From Ottowia flava (GTDB lineage: Bacteria; Pseudomonadota; Gammaproteobacteria; Burkholderiales; Burkholderiaceae_C): a DNA stretch of 64,000 nt. The position numbers and the translations under genes are program-made. A model generated the notes under the pieces. The model was not told the DNA's origin. It saw only the letters and a program-made list of their open reading frames with translations, and made no database searches. The DNA lies in the NCBI RefSeq assembly GCF_008017535.1, contig NZ_VRUA01000002.1, positions 310,001-374,000 on the forward strand, in the 5' to 3' direction. Positions 33,662 through 45,213 of this stretch are shown piece by piece. Each line of letters starts with the position of its first letter. Within the stretch, counting starts at the first letter, position 1.

Positions 33662-34253
33662 GGCCCGGCGCCGCCTCATCGTCGGCATCTCGGGCGCCAG
33701 CGGCGCGGTGTATGGCGTGCGCTTGCTGCAGGCGCTGCGCGCCGTACCGGGCGTCAGCACCCACGCCGTCGTGTCGCGCGCGGGCTGGCTCACGCTGCGC
33801 CACGAACTCGACATGGGTCAGGGCGAGGTGGCCGCACTGGCCCATACGCTGCATGCCCACGACGACGTCGGTGCCTCGATCGCCAGCGGCTCGTTCGGCG
33901 CGCAGGCCATGGTGGTCGCGCCCTGCTCCATGCGCACGCTCAGCGCCGTGGCCCATGGCCTGGGCGACAACCTGCTCACGCGCGCCGCGGACGTGATGCT
34001 GAAAGAGCGCCGCCGCCTGGTGCTGATGGTGCGCGAATCGCCGCTGCATCTGGTGCACCTGCGCAACATGGTCACGGTGACCGAGATGGGCGCGATCGTC
34101 TGCCCGCCCGTGCCCGCGTTCTACCAACGCCCGAGCAGCCTGGACGAGGTGGTCAGTCACACCGTGGCGCGCACGCTCGACCTGCTGGAGGTGCCGCATG
34201 CGCCGGTGCCGCGCTGGAGCGGTCTGCCTGAAGCCAACAACGCTACCGAATGA
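33654..34253 (+). CDS. ubiX: Flavin prenyltransferase UbiX
   Basis: Makes prenylated FMN, the cofactor of the decarboxylase UbiD. It has 199 residues. GISGASGAVYGVRLLQAL is the FMN-binding N-terminal motif; VVAPCSMRTLSAVAHGLGDNLL near residue 85 and LMVRESPLHLVHLRNM near 122 are typical UbiX blocks. The ATG at 33654 lies inside the end of the DGC gene (8 bp overlap). The last residues NNATE and the TGA stop fall in a copy of the ~65 bp repeat that separates ubiX from ubiD. Confidence 0.95.
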   Translation: MAEARRRLIVGISGASGAVYGVRLLQALRAVPGVSTHAVVSRAGWLTLRHELDMGQGEVAALAHTLHAHDDVGASIASGSFGAQAMVVAPCSMRTLSAVAHGLGDNLLTRAADVMLKERRRLVLMVRESPLHLVHLRNMVTVTEMGAIVCPPVPAFYQRPSSLDEVVSHTVARTLDLLEVPHAPVPRWSGLPEANNATE

Positions 34254-34303
34254 GTAGCTGGCTGCGCTTGAATCTATTGCCTTTCAGGGCATTTCCATCT
34301 TGA
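34242..34303 (+). repeat. ~65 bp repeat copy between ubiX and ubiD
   Basis: Begins GCTACCGAATGAGTAGCTGG, then CTGCGCTTGAATCTATTGCC and TTTCAGGGCATTTCCATCTT. It provides the ubiX stop codon and ends at the TTG start of ubiD. Confidence 0.65.
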
Positions 34304-35790
34304 ACTCACCCGACTGCGATCTGCGCGATTTCATCGCCCGGCTGGAGGCCAACGGCGAGCTGCGCCGCATCGCCCACCCCGTTTCGCCGCACCTGGAAAT
34401 GACGGCGCTCTCCGCCCACGTTCTCCACAAGGGCGGCCCCGCGCTGTTGTTTGAACATCCGGTGGGGCACGGCATGCCCGTGCTCACCAACCTGTTTGGC
34501 ACACCCGGGCGCGTGGTCAGTGCCCTGGGCCTGCAGGCCATGAGCGAGCTGCGCGCCACCGGCGAGCTGCTGGCCGAGTTGCGAGAACCCGCACCCCCGC
34601 AGGGCATGCGCGATCTGTGGGCGCGTCGCGGTCTGTTGCAGAAGCTGCGCCACATGGCGCCGATCACGGTGCGCAAGCCGCCCTGTCAGGCCATGGTGCG
34701 CGAAGGCGCCGAGGTCGACCTGGGCGCACTGCCCGTGCAGCACTGCTGGCCGGGTGACGCAGCGCCGCTCATCACCTGGGGCCTGACCATCACGCGCGGG
34801 CCGCGCAAGCCACGGCAGAACCTGGGCATCTACCGGCAGCAGGTGCTGTCGCGCAATGAACTCATCCTGCGTTGGCTGCCGCACCGCGGCGGCGCGCTCG
34901 ACTTCGCCGAACACGCTACCGCGTTTCCGGGCACGCCCTACCCCGTGGCGGTCGCCATCGGCGCCGATCCGGCGACCTTGCTCGCCGCCGTGACGCCCGT
35001 TCCCGACAGCCTGTCCGAATACCAGTTTGCCGGCTTGCTGCGCGGCGCGCGCACCGAGGTGGCGCCCGCGATCGGTGTGCCGCTCGACGTGCCCGCGCGA
35101 GCGGAGATCGTGCTGGAAGGCCACATTCGCCCCGACCCCGGTCATCCGAGCGGCTGGCAGCATGCGATGGAAGGCCCGTACGGCGACCATACCGGCTACT
35201 ACAACGAGCGCGCCGCATTCCCCGTGCTCACCGTCGAGCGCATCACCCAGCGCGCCGGTGCGATCTACCACAGCACCTACACCGGTCGGCCGCCCGATGA
35301 GCCCGCGATGCTCGGGCTGGCGCTCAACGAGATGTTCGTGCCGCTCATGCAGCGCGCCTTTCCTGAAATCGCCGACTTCTACCTGCCGCCCGAAGCGTGC
35401 AGCTACCGCATGGCCGTCGTCAGCATCCGCAAGGCCTACCCCGGCCACGCGCGCCGCGTGATGATGGGGGTATGGGGCCACCTGCGCCAGTTCCTGTACA
35501 CCAAGTTCGTCGTGGTGGTGGACGCGGACGTTGATGTGCGGCACTGGCCCGACGTGGTCTGGGCGATGAGCACACGCATGGACCCGGCGCGCGATACGCT
35601 GATGGTGGAGCACACGCCCATCGACTACCTTGACTTCGCCTCGCCGGAGCCTGGCCTGGGCAGCAAGATGGGCCTGGACGCCACGCACAAATGGCCAGGG
35701 GAAACACGCCGCGAATGGGGCCGCCCCATGACCATGGATGCGCAGGTCGGCGCACGGATGCGGGCGCTGGCGGATGCGTTGGGCCTTTAG
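34300..35790 (+). CDS. ubiD: 4-hydroxy-3-polyprenylbenzoate decarboxylase UbiD
   Basis: prFMN-dependent decarboxylase of the third step of ubiquinone synthesis, partner of UbiX. It has 496 residues, standard for UbiD. Motifs: [18 protein letters not shown] at the N-terminus, [19 protein letters not shown] near residue 177, [12 protein letters not shown] near 290 (catalytic Glu region), and [12 protein letters not shown] near 400. The start is the TTG at 34300 directly after a repeat copy; no in-frame ATG precedes the conserved DLRDFI. Last gene of the ubiU-to-ubiD operon. Confidence 0.95.
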   Translation: MNSPDCDLRDFIARLEANGELRRIAHPVSPHLEMTALSAHVLHKGGPALLFEHPVGHGMPVLTNLFGTPGRVVSALGLQAMSELRATGELLAELREPAPPQGMRDLWARRGLLQKLRHMAPITVRKPPCQAMVREGAEVDLGALPVQHCWPGDAAPLITWGLTITRGPRKPRQNLGIYRQQVLSRNELILRWLPHRGGALDFAEHATAFPGTPYPVAVAIGADPATLLAAVTPVPDSLSEYQFAGLLRGARTEVAPAIGVPLDVPARAEIVLEGHIRPDPGHPSGWQHAMEGPYGDHTGYYNERAAFPVLTVERITQRAGAIYHSTYTGRPPDEPAMLGLALNEMFVPLMQRAFPEIADFYLPPEACSYRMAVVSIRKAYPGHARRVMMGVWGHLRQFLYTKFVVVVDADVDVRHWPDVVWAMSTRMDPARDTLMVEHTPIDYLDFASPEPGLGSKMGLDATHKWPGETRREWGRPMTMDAQVGARMRALADALGL

Positions 35791-36173
35791 GCCGCGCCGG
35801 GCGGCGAGCCGTTGCAAGGGGCTCGCGAAGGTGACCCCATGAATGGCGAGCGATGCAGCCCACGCCGCGGACAGTGTCTGAGGTGGCGTGCTGCGAAGTC
35901 GTGTTCTGGACAGTTTTCACACGTACAGACGGCCATCTGGACACGTCAGGCCGTCCCCATCGCGCGCTGGCGCGATATACCCCTCCCTGTCACCTTTCTT
36001 CGTTCGTGATTACCCCGATGACCAGATGCGTTCCTTGATCTAGATTATTAGATATCGAAGCAAATAACGCGCCGCAGCGTACGGCGCACCGAGCGCAGGT
36101 TGCTCAGTTCGGCGCAACCGCCGGCGGCGACCTGTCTGCCGACATCAGCATATTCATCGGAGCCAACAACCAC
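35791..36173. other. 383 bp intergenic region after ubiD
   Basis: No credible gene. It contains a 7 bp stem GACGGCC / GGCCGTC (35930-35958) without a T-run, which might aid termination after ubiD, and an AT-rich stretch TAGATTATTAGATATC (36040-36055) that could house the promoter of the Bug gene at 36174. A short open frame at 35853-36038 reads as chance. Confidence 0.5.
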
Positions 36174-37127
36174 ATGGACAAACGAACCTTCCTCGGGTTG
36201 CTCGCCGCGACGGCTGCTCTGCCCAGCCTGGCGCAGGATGCGGCCTGGCCGAGCCGCCCCATTCGCATCATCACCCCCGCGGGCGCCGGCGGCGCGGGCG
36301 ATATCCTGGCGCGCGAATTCGCCACGCGCTTGTCGACCCGGCTGGGCCAACCCGTCATCGTGGACAACCGCCCAGGCGCGAATGGCACTATCGCCACCGT
36401 GGCCGCCGCCCGGGCGCCTGCCGACGGACACACCTTGCTGCTGACCCTGACGCAGCACGTTCAGGCGCCAGTTCAGTACAAGGACGTGGGGTATGACCCC
36501 TTCAACTTCACACCGCTGACGCGCATCGGCGCCGTGGTCACGCTGCTGGTGATTCGGCCGGAACTGGGCGTGCGCAATGCCGCCGACCTGCTGCGCCTGG
36601 CGCCGGGCAAGAACTGGAGCTTCGGCGCCACGGCCACGGGCACGCAGGTAGTCATGGAGGCCTTCAACAAGCACCGAAATCTGGGACTGCTGTCGGTGCC
36701 GTACAAGGGCGAGCCCGCTGCGCTGACCGACCTGCTGGGCGGCCAGATCGACATGGCCCTGGCCACGATGGCTGGCGCCAAGCCCTACTTGCAGACGGGC
36801 AAGCTGGTGCCCGTCGGCATCAGCGCCCCGCAGCGCGCCAAATCCATGCCGAACATCCCCACCTTTGCCGAGCAAGGCGTGGACGATTTCGGCTGGGTCG
36901 GCTGGTACGGCTTCCTGGCGCCTCCGGGCCTGCCGCCCGCCATCGCCACCCGTCTGATGGCCGAGTTCAAGGCGATCCTTGAAGAGCCCGGCATGCGCAC
37001 GCGGCTGGAGGCGCTCGACATGATGAACAACTTTGCCGAAGGCCCTGCGTTCATGGCCGACATGAAACGCGACACCGCCAACTGGACAGCGCTGGTCAAG
37101 CGCTCGGGCCTGAGCTTCGACCGTTGA
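36174..37127 (+). CDS. Bug-family periplasmic binding protein (second copy in window)
   Basis: A 317-residue solute receptor of the Bug/TctC family. Residues 1-20 form a short signal peptide (KRTFLGLLAATAALPSLAQ). Family blocks: PIRIITPAGAGGAGDILAREF near residue 30, VIVDNRPGANGTIATVAAA near 60, LLGGQIDMALATMAG near 185 and FGWVGWYGFLAPPGLPP near 238. A GGAG site lies 12 bp before the ATG. It is followed 37 bp later by an alpha/beta hydrolase, so binding protein and hydrolase may act on the same compound (inference). No TctAB subunits nearby. Confidence 0.9.
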   Translation: MDKRTFLGLLAATAALPSLAQDAAWPSRPIRIITPAGAGGAGDILAREFATRLSTRLGQPVIVDNRPGANGTIATVAAARAPADGHTLLLTLTQHVQAPVQYKDVGYDPFNFTPLTRIGAVVTLLVIRPELGVRNAADLLRLAPGKNWSFGATATGTQVVMEAFNKHRNLGLLSVPYKGEPAALTDLLGGQIDMALATMAGAKPYLQTGKLVPVGISAPQRAKSMPNIPTFAEQGVDDFGWVGWYGFLAPPGLPPAIATRLMAEFKAILEEPGMRTRLEALDMMNNFAEGPAFMADMKRDTANWTALVKRSGLSFDR

Positions 37128-37164
37128 CGCCCCCACGCGCCGCCTCCCACACCAAGATGCCGAC

Positions 37165-38457
37165 ATGAGTTCCCGCACCCTCGACAGCAAGTACTGGCGC
37201 GCCAGCTGGATCCGTTTTCGCGAACCGGTGGAACAATTCGCGCAGGCCGAATCGCTCGTGCTGCACGCGCACGATGGCGTGCAGGTGCGCGGCCTCGCCT
37301 GGGTGCCCAAGCACCATCCGAAGCCACGCGTGGCAGTGATCGCCGCGCACCAGCGGGTGGACTTCTCGCGCCACTACGCATTCCCCGCGCTGCTGCGCGC
37401 TGGCTACCTCTGCGTGGGTGCCAATTTGCGCTCGCTGCACAACGACACCAACTGTGTACACGAGCAGTTGCTGCTGGACGTGGCAGCCTACGTCAACTGG
37501 CTGAAAAACGAGCGTGGCATCGAAAAGGTGGTTTGGCTGGGCAATTCGGGCGGCGGGTCGCTGGGGACGTTCTACCAACAGCAGGCCAAAGCGGCGCCTG
37601 CCGATAGGCTGAAGCTGACCCCCGGTGGCCGCCCCATCCCACTTGCAGATGCGTCGATGCCGGCCTTTGACGGCATGATCATTAGCGCCGCCCACACCGG
37701 GCAGGGCAACATCATCAACGGCACCATCGATCCCTCCGTGGTGGATGAACACGAGCCGTTCCTGACCGACGCCTCGCTCGACATGTACGACCCTGCGAAC
37801 GGATTTCAGCCCGCGCCGGAATGGAGCCGCTACAGCGCCGAGTTCGTGGCGTGCTACCAGCAGGCGCAACGGGCACGCGTGAAGCGCATCGACGACATCG
37901 CCCGCGCGATGATCGCCGAGCGCCAGTCCAACGAACAGTTATGTCGGTCTGACTGGTTCGATCGCCTTTCCTACGCTCAGCAGCGAAGCGCCTTGCAGCG
38001 CGCCAACTTCACGCCGGTGATGGTCACACACCGCACGATGGCCAACCTCCACTACGTCGACAACAGCATCGACCCGAGCGATCGCGCGTACGGCTGCCTG
38101 CTGAGCAACCGCCCGGACATCATGAACTACCAGTTGCTGGGGTTTGCCCGCCTGCAAACGCCCGATGCCTGGCTTTCCACTTGGTCCGGAATCAGCAGCA
38201 ACGCCGACCTGCTCAAGACCGCGCCCGCCGTGACCGAACCCGTCATCGTTATCCACGCCGGTCGCGATCTGGATGTCTACCCTTCGCACACACAGGCCAT
38301 CCTGGACGCTCTGGGCAGCACCGACAAGACCCGGCACGACTTTCCGAATCGGCTGCACTACTTTGAGCCTGGAGACGAGGCCGAAGACCCCAATGCCCCG
38401 GTGCTCGAGCAAATGGCGGCCGTCCTCCCCTGGATGGCACAGCGTTTTGCGCCCTGA
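37165..38457 (+). CDS. Alpha/beta hydrolase, large, unknown substrate
   Basis: A 430-residue protein with an alpha/beta hydrolase core. The nucleophile elbow reads GNSGGGSLGTFY near residue 130 (Ser in G-x-S-x-G), and a C-terminal His lies in RLHYFEPGDEA. No signal peptide is seen, so it is probably cytosolic. It is longer than simple esterases because of an insert between the elbow and the C-terminal part (~150-330). It is co-oriented with the Bug gene 37 bp upstream. The substrate is likely an ester or amide but cannot be named. Confidence 0.75.
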   Translation: MSSRTLDSKYWRASWIRFREPVEQFAQAESLVLHAHDGVQVRGLAWVPKHHPKPRVAVIAAHQRVDFSRHYAFPALLRAGYLCVGANLRSLHNDTNCVHEQLLLDVAAYVNWLKNERGIEKVVWLGNSGGGSLGTFYQQQAKAAPADRLKLTPGGRPIPLADASMPAFDGMIISAAHTGQGNIINGTIDPSVVDEHEPFLTDASLDMYDPANGFQPAPEWSRYSAEFVACYQQAQRARVKRIDDIARAMIAERQSNEQLCRSDWFDRLSYAQQRSALQRANFTPVMVTHRTMANLHYVDNSIDPSDRAYGCLLSNRPDIMNYQLLGFARLQTPDAWLSTWSGISSNADLLKTAPAVTEPVIVIHAGRDLDVYPSHTQAILDALGSTDKTRHDFPNRLHYFEPGDEAEDPNAPVLEQMAAVLPWMAQRFAP

Positions 38458-38549
38458 CGCTGAAGGCTGCCAAGTTACCGCAGCCATATGCGCAGTGACC
38501 TCGGACAGCAGCCGCACCTGCCCACGGCGCTGACTCGAAAGCGGAAAAC

Positions 38550-38614
38550 GCTTCTAATTCGATAGCTTCCAGCGCACGTTGGGCGCGCCTTAGCGCACAA
38601 AAACATTCAAAAAC
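38550..38614 (+). repeat. ~65 bp repeat copy between the hydrolase and gyrB
   Basis: Begins GCTTCTAATTCGATAGCTTC, then CAGCGCACGTTGGGCGCGCC and TTAGCGCACAAAAACATTCAA. Lies in the 190 bp gap between the convergent alpha/beta hydrolase and gyrB genes. Confidence 0.75.
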
Positions 38615-38647
38615 CCAGGGCGCCTGAATGCCCGGATGACAGCACGC

Positions 38648-41248
<2,601 letters not shown>

Positions 41249-41258
41249 TTAAGGTCAA

Positions 41259-41280
41259 AACCCGCCGGAGCCGGCGGGTT
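41259..41280 (-). terminator. Hairpin between dnaN and gyrB
   Basis: A 10 bp perfect stem, AACCCGCCGG / CCGGCGGGTT, with a 2 bp AG spacer on the plus strand. Read on the minus strand it is followed by TTTTGACC, so it can act as a weak terminator or attenuator after dnaN. It lies 28 bp before the gyrB start. Confidence 0.7.
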
Positions 41281-41282
41281 CA

Positions 41283-41316
41283 GAGCGCAAGCAGCTCTCA
41301 ATTCAATAGCGATTTC
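41283..41316 (-). repeat. Truncated ~65 bp repeat copy after dnaN
   Basis: Read on the minus strand: TCGCTATTGAATTGAGAGCT, then GCTTGCGCTCTG. Only the first half of the family is present; the hairpin at 41259-41280 replaces the second half. Confidence 0.55.
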
Positions 41317-42442
41317 AAATGCGCATCGGCATCACGACGTACTTGAATTGCGCGTTGTCGGGAATGGTTACCAGCGCCGAGCTGTTGGAATCCTGCAGCT
41401 CGATCTTGACCATGTCCTGGCCCATGTTGGCCAGCGCATCGATCAGGTAGGTGACGTTGAAGCCGATCTCGATGGCGTCGCCACCGTAGTCGATGTCGAG
41501 CTCGTCGACGGCCTCTTCCTGCTCGGCGTTGTTCGAGGCAATGCGCAGCAGGCCCGGCTCGACGTTCAGGCGCACGCCCTTGAACTTCTCGCTGGTCAGG
41601 ATCGCGGTGCGCTGCAGGCTGGCCAGCAGCGGCGCACGCCCCAGGGTGACGGTGTTCTTGTGGCTCTTGGGAATCACGCGGTTGTAGTCAGGGAACTTGC
41701 CCTCGACCAGCTTGGTCACGAATTCCATGTGGCCGAAGCTGAACTTGGCCTGGTTGCCGGCAAACTGCATTTCGATCATCGGCGCCTCTTGCCCTTCGGG
41801 CACGCTGGCGTCGGACAGCAGGCGCTGCAGCTCGATCACGGTTTTGCGCGGCAGGATGACTTCCTGCTTGGGCACTTCGACATCCAGCGTGGCGCCCGTG
41901 TAAGCCAGGCGGTGGCCATCGGTGGCAACCAGGCTCAGCTGGCGACCTTCGGCCACGAACAGAATGCCATTCAGGTAGTAGCGGATGTCGTGCACCGCCA
42001 TGGCGAAAGCCACCTGATCGAGCAGCTGCTTGAGCGTCTTTTGCGGCACCTGAAACGCGGGGCCGAAGTTGGGCGCTTCCTGCACCAGCGGGAAGTCTTC
42101 GGCCGGCAGCGTTTGCAGCGTGAAACGGCTCTTGCCGCCTTTCAGAACCAGCTTGGCCTGCTGCGATTCCAGGCTGACGGTCTGATCGGCCGGCATGGTG
42201 CGCAGAATGTCGATCAGCTTGCGCGCGCCGACGGTGGTGGCGAAGTTGCCCGCATCGCCACCCAGGTTGGCATTGGTGCGAATCTGGATTTCGAGGTCGC
42301 TGGTGGTCAGTTGGATCGTCTCGCCCGTCTTGCGCAACAGCACGTTGGCCAGCACCGGCAAGGTGTGGCGCCGCTCGACGATGCCCGACACGGACTGAAG
42401 CGCAGCCAGCAATTGGTTTTGGGTGGTCTTCAGAACAATCAT
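41315..42442 (-). CDS. dnaN: DNA polymerase III beta sliding clamp
   Basis: Ring-shaped processivity clamp of the replicative polymerase. It has 375 residues, the usual length for this three-domain protein. The ATG at 42442 gives MIVLKTTQNQLLAALQSVSG, matching the family start. Typical segments: SLVATDGHRLAYTG near residue 170 and the C-terminal VVMPMRI. It follows dnaA with a 131 bp gap carrying a good sigma70-like promoter. Confidence 0.98.
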   Translation of the reverse strand: MIVLKTTQNQLLAALQSVSGIVERRHTLPVLANVLLRKTGETIQLTTSDLEIQIRTNANLGGDAGNFATTVGARKLIDILRTMPADQTVSLESQQAKLVLKGGKSRFTLQTLPAEDFPLVQEAPNFGPAFQVPQKTLKQLLDQVAFAMAVHDIRYYLNGILFVAEGRQLSLVATDGHRLAYTGATLDVEVPKQEVILPRKTVIELQRLLSDASVPEGQEAPMIEMQFAGNQAKFSFGHMEFVTKLVEGKFPDYNRVIPKSHKNTVTLGRAPLLASLQRTAILTSEKFKGVRLNVEPGLLRIASNNAEQEEAVDELDIDYGGDAIEIGFNVTYLIDALANMGQDMVKIELQDSNSSALVTIPDNAQFKYVVMPMRI

Positions 42443-42510
42443 GTCTTCCTCGTCAGGGCTCGTCTTGGCGGGCGGCGCAGGGGCCACCACAGGTCGATGG
42501 AAATGTTTTG

Positions 42511-42539
42511 TTTAACGCGCGCGCGTGCGCGAATGTCAA
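42511..42539 (-). promoter_or_regulatory. Predicted dnaN promoter with alternating CG spacer
   Basis: On the minus strand a perfect -35 TTGACA (42534-42539) and a moderate -10 GTTAAA (42511-42516) are separated by 17 bp. The spacer consists largely of a 17 bp alternating purine-pyrimidine run (42515-42531), which could adopt Z-DNA. It lies about 70 bp before the dnaN start. Confidence 0.6.
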
Positions 42540-42573
42540 CCCCGTATTGTCGCCGCTTTTGTGTCAGCTCTTT

Positions 42574-44004
42574 TCAGCCTTTCAGCGTCTGTTCCAGCAC
42601 GTGGAGCTGCTGGTTCAGCTCGGTCAGCTGCTGGCGTTCGGCCGCGATCTTGCGCACGGCGTGCAGCACGGTCGTATGGTCGCGCCCGCCGAACAACTCG
42701 CCTATCTCGGGCAGGCTTTTCTGAGTCAGCTCTTTGGCCAGGTACATCGCGATCTGGCGCGGCCGCACGATCGAGGCTGGACGCTTCTTGCTGTACATGT
42801 CTGACACCTTGATCTTGTAGTAGTCGGCCACGGTTTTCTGGATGTTTTCAACGCTGATCTGGCGGTTCTGGATAGACAGCAGGTCTCGCAACGCTTCACG
42901 CGCCAACGGAATGGAGATTTCCTTCTGGTTGAAGCGTGAATACGCAAGAATCTTGCGCAGCGCCCCTTCGAGCTCACGCACGTTGGAGCGCACGTTCTTG
43001 GCGACGAAGAACGCCACCTCCTCCGGCATGTCGGCACCTTCGCTGGCGGCCTTGTTGATTAGGATCGCCACACGCATTTCCAGCTCGGGCGGCTCCAGCG
43101 CCACGGTCAAACCAGAATCGAAGCGCGACACCAAGCGCTCATGGATGTCTGCCAGGCCCTTGGGATAGGTGTCGCTGGTCATGACGATGTGGCTCTTTTT
43201 GGCCAACAGCGCCTCGAAGGCGTTGAAGAATTCCTCTTGCGTCCGGTCCTTGTTGGCGAAGAACTGCACGTCGTCGATCAGCAGCAAGTCCAGCGAGTGG
43301 TAGCGGTTCTTGAATTCGTCGAAGGCTTTGCGCTGGTAGGCCTTGACCACATCGGACACAAACTGCTCCGCATGGATGTAGAGAACTTTCGCATCCGGGC
43401 GACCGGCCAACAGATGGTTACCCACAGCGTGCATGAGGTGCGTCTTGCCCAAACCGACACCGCCATAGATGAACAGCGGGTTGTAGAGGCGTCCAGGCGC
43501 GCCAGCAACGTGAAGCGCTGCAGCCCGCGCCATCCGGTTGGCCGACCCTTCAACCAGGGTATCGAAGGTCAGGGCGCTGTTGAGCCGGTGTCGTTGCGTT
43601 TGGGCTTGTTGCGCCTCGACGACTTCATTGGAGGGAGGTCGGCTCGAAATATCCGCATCGACTATTGCAGCCCCCTGAGGCGACGCAGGTGCCGAAGAAA
43701 CGCTATGTTTTGTTGGCAACACCCGCGGAGCAAGCGCCAACTCCACCTTCACTGGCTGTTCATACAGACGCTCCAGGACGTCAGCGATCCGACCTGCGTA
43801 CTGAGCACGCACCCAATCCAGCTTGAACCGGTTCGCAATGAAAAGCGTGAGACGCGCATCGGCGGGCGCAAATTGCGCTGCCAAGGGCTTAATCCAAGTA
43901 TTGAACTGCTGCTCAGGCAGCTCCTGAGCAAGAACATCTTGGCAAGCTGACCAAAGGGACGAGGCTGGGTCTCCGGGGCCCGCCGCAGGCGGAACATCTA
44001 GCAT
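42574..44004 (-). CDS. dnaA: Chromosomal replication initiator protein DnaA
   Basis: AAA+ ATPase that binds DnaA boxes and opens the origin. It has 476 residues. Domain I (~1-85) is followed by a variable linker; the AAA+ core has Walker [17 protein letters not shown] and Walker [11 protein letters not shown]; domain IV ends with the signature [15 protein letters not shown]. The ATG at 44004 gives [16 protein letters not shown]. It is transcribed away from rpmH, with the predicted origin in between. Confidence 0.98.
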   Translation of the reverse strand: MLDVPPAAGPGDPASSLWSACQDVLAQELPEQQFNTWIKPLAAQFAPADARLTLFIANRFKLDWVRAQYAGRIADVLERLYEQPVKVELALAPRVLPTKHSVSSAPASPQGAAIVDADISSRPPSNEVVEAQQAQTQRHRLNSALTFDTLVEGSANRMARAAALHVAGAPGRLYNPLFIYGGVGLGKTHLMHAVGNHLLAGRPDAKVLYIHAEQFVSDVVKAYQRKAFDEFKNRYHSLDLLLIDDVQFFANKDRTQEEFFNAFEALLAKKSHIVMTSDTYPKGLADIHERLVSRFDSGLTVALEPPELEMRVAILINKAASEGADMPEEVAFFVAKNVRSNVRELEGALRKILAYSRFNQKEISIPLAREALRDLLSIQNRQISVENIQKTVADYYKIKVSDMYSKKRPASIVRPRQIAMYLAKELTQKSLPEIGELFGGRDHTTVLHAVRKIAAERQQLTELNQQLHVLEQTLKG

Positions 44005-44142
44005 TGAATGCACCCCGAGACTGTGGATAAACCTAAATTTTGCAACCTTCAATTATCTCATAGAAGAGGGTTTTCCACATGACTGGGGGGCCCGCTCGGA
44101 AGCATACGGCACTCCGCTGCTGGCAATTGAGTAGAGATACGC
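44005..44142. other. Predicted replication origin (oriC), dnaA-rpmH gap
   Basis: Gene direction switches here: dnaA, dnaN and gyrB leave on the minus strand and rpmH-rnpA-yidD-yidC on the plus strand. The gap holds a perfect DnaA box on the minus strand at 44022-44030 (TGTGGATAA, i.e. TTATCCACA) and a near-consensus one on the plus strand at 44071-44079 (TTTTCCACA), with AT-rich DNA between them (AACCTAAATTTTGCAA, CAATTATCTCATAG). Only two clear boxes are visible, fewer than usual, so further weak boxes or a second cluster elsewhere may contribute. Confidence 0.65.
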
Positions 44143-44171
44143 TTGGCTCACGGCAGTTTGTCTGCGATAAT
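44143..44171 (+). promoter_or_regulatory. Predicted rpmH promoter
   Basis: -35 TTGGCT (44143-44148), a 17 bp spacer and -10 GATAAT (44166-44171). It would start transcription near 44178, giving a leader of about 150 nt before rpmH. Confidence 0.65.
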
Positions 44172-44326
44172 GCGGGGTTCCCCTGTGTGCGTTCACGGTG
44201 GCGCCGTCGGTTCGGTCCGATGTCGCGCGCGCTAGGCAGCGTTTTCGCTCGCCACGCCAAGGGATGCCGGGCGCGCAAGTCGGCCGCCCAAACATTCAAG
44301 CCCATCGAATTCAAGGACGACTTGTC

Positions 44327-44461
44327 ATGAAACGCACTTACCAACCTTCCAAGACTCGCCGCGCTCGCACGCACGGTTTTCTGGTCCGCATGAAGACCCG
44401 CGGTGGCCGCGCCGTCATCAACGCACGCCGCGCCAAGGGCCGCAAGCGCCTGGCCGTCTGA
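44327..44461 (+). CDS. rpmH: 50S ribosomal protein L34
   Basis: A 44-residue basic ribosomal protein beginning [19 protein letters not shown], the near-invariant L34 sequence. The ATG at 44327 is preceded by AAGGACGA about 9 bp upstream. First gene of the classic rpmH-rnpA-yidD-yidC cluster to the right of the origin. Confidence 0.98.
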   Translation: MKRTYQPSKTRRARTHGFLVRMKTRGGRAVINARRAKGRKRLAV

Positions 44462-44530
44462 TAGTCGAAGCTTTCGCGTTCCGCCCCCCTCGGCGCGCCA
44501 CGGTTCGGATAGCCAGGCCGGAGCTGGTTC

Positions 44531-44944
44531 ATGCGGCGTTTGCGTACCCGCGCCCAGTTTCAGGCCCTGCTGCGCACGCCGCCTGTGGCCAAAACCGCTC
44601 ATTTCGCGCTGCACCGGTTGAAGGCGACCTCGCCCGATGTCGCTGAAGGCGGCCCCGTGTCCGCGCCCGCCTTTCTGCCTGCTGGTTCCGCATGGCTGGG
44701 TGCCATGACGCCCAAGCGCTGTGCGCGTCGCGCGGTCACGCGCAACGCCATTCGCCGTCAGATCTACGCTATGGGCGAGCAGCTGAATCTGCCCTTGAGC
44801 GATCAGGCCTATCTGATCCGTTTGCGGGCGGCGTATTCACCAACCCGGTTCCCGAGCGCGCGCTCTGAAGCACTGCTCCACGCGGTTCGCGCCGAATTGC
44901 TCCAGTTGTTTCAGCGGATTCAGCCGTCATGCGCGCCGTGTTGA
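44531..44944 (+). CDS. rnpA: Ribonuclease P protein component
   Basis: Basic protein subunit of RNase P, assisting 5' maturation of tRNA. It has 137 residues; the RNR-like motif reads RRAVTRNAIRRQIY near residues 66-80. The N-terminus MRRLRTRAQFQALL fits the family. A Ser/Pro-rich insert (~33-55) makes it slightly longer than average. It overlaps yidD by 16 bp. Confidence 0.95.
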   Translation: MRRLRTRAQFQALLRTPPVAKTAHFALHRLKATSPDVAEGGPVSAPAFLPAGSAWLGAMTPKRCARRAVTRNAIRRQIYAMGEQLNLPLSDQAYLIRLRAAYSPTRFPSARSEALLHAVRAELLQLFQRIQPSCAPC

Positions 44945-45213
44945 TCGCCCTCGTCAAAGGCTACCGGCTGATGCTGTCGCCGTGGCTGGGCGCTTCGTGC
45001 CGGTTTGAACCCACCTGCTCGGTGTACGCGATCAGCGCCCTCGAGCGCCACGGCAGCCTGGCCGGCAGCTACCTGACCCTGCGGCGACTGGCGCGCTGCC
45101 AGCCCTGGTGCCAGGGCGGCTGCGACCCGGTGCCCGACACACCTCCCAAGCTTTTCACCGGGCTGTTGGCCAGCCGGGAAGCGAAGCCGTCTTCTCCTCG
45201 TCAGTCCTCATGA
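44929..45213 (+). CDS. yidD: Membrane protein insertion efficiency factor YidD
   Basis: A 94-residue small protein that assists YidC-dependent membrane insertion. The family hallmark is CRFEPTCSVYAISALERHG near residue 25, with the C-terminal CQPWCQGGCDPVPD. It overlaps rnpA (16 bp) and yidC (ATGA, 4 bp), so the three are translationally linked. Confidence 0.97.
   Translation: MRAVLIALVKGYRLMLSPWLGASCRFEPTCSVYAISALERHGSLAGSYLTLRRLARCQPWCQGGCDPVPDTPPKLFTGLLASREAKPSSPRQSS

Noticed and set aside
35853-36038. A 61-codon frame in the gap after ubiD
   Set aside because: No ribosome site, no recognisable sequence and no neighbour support.
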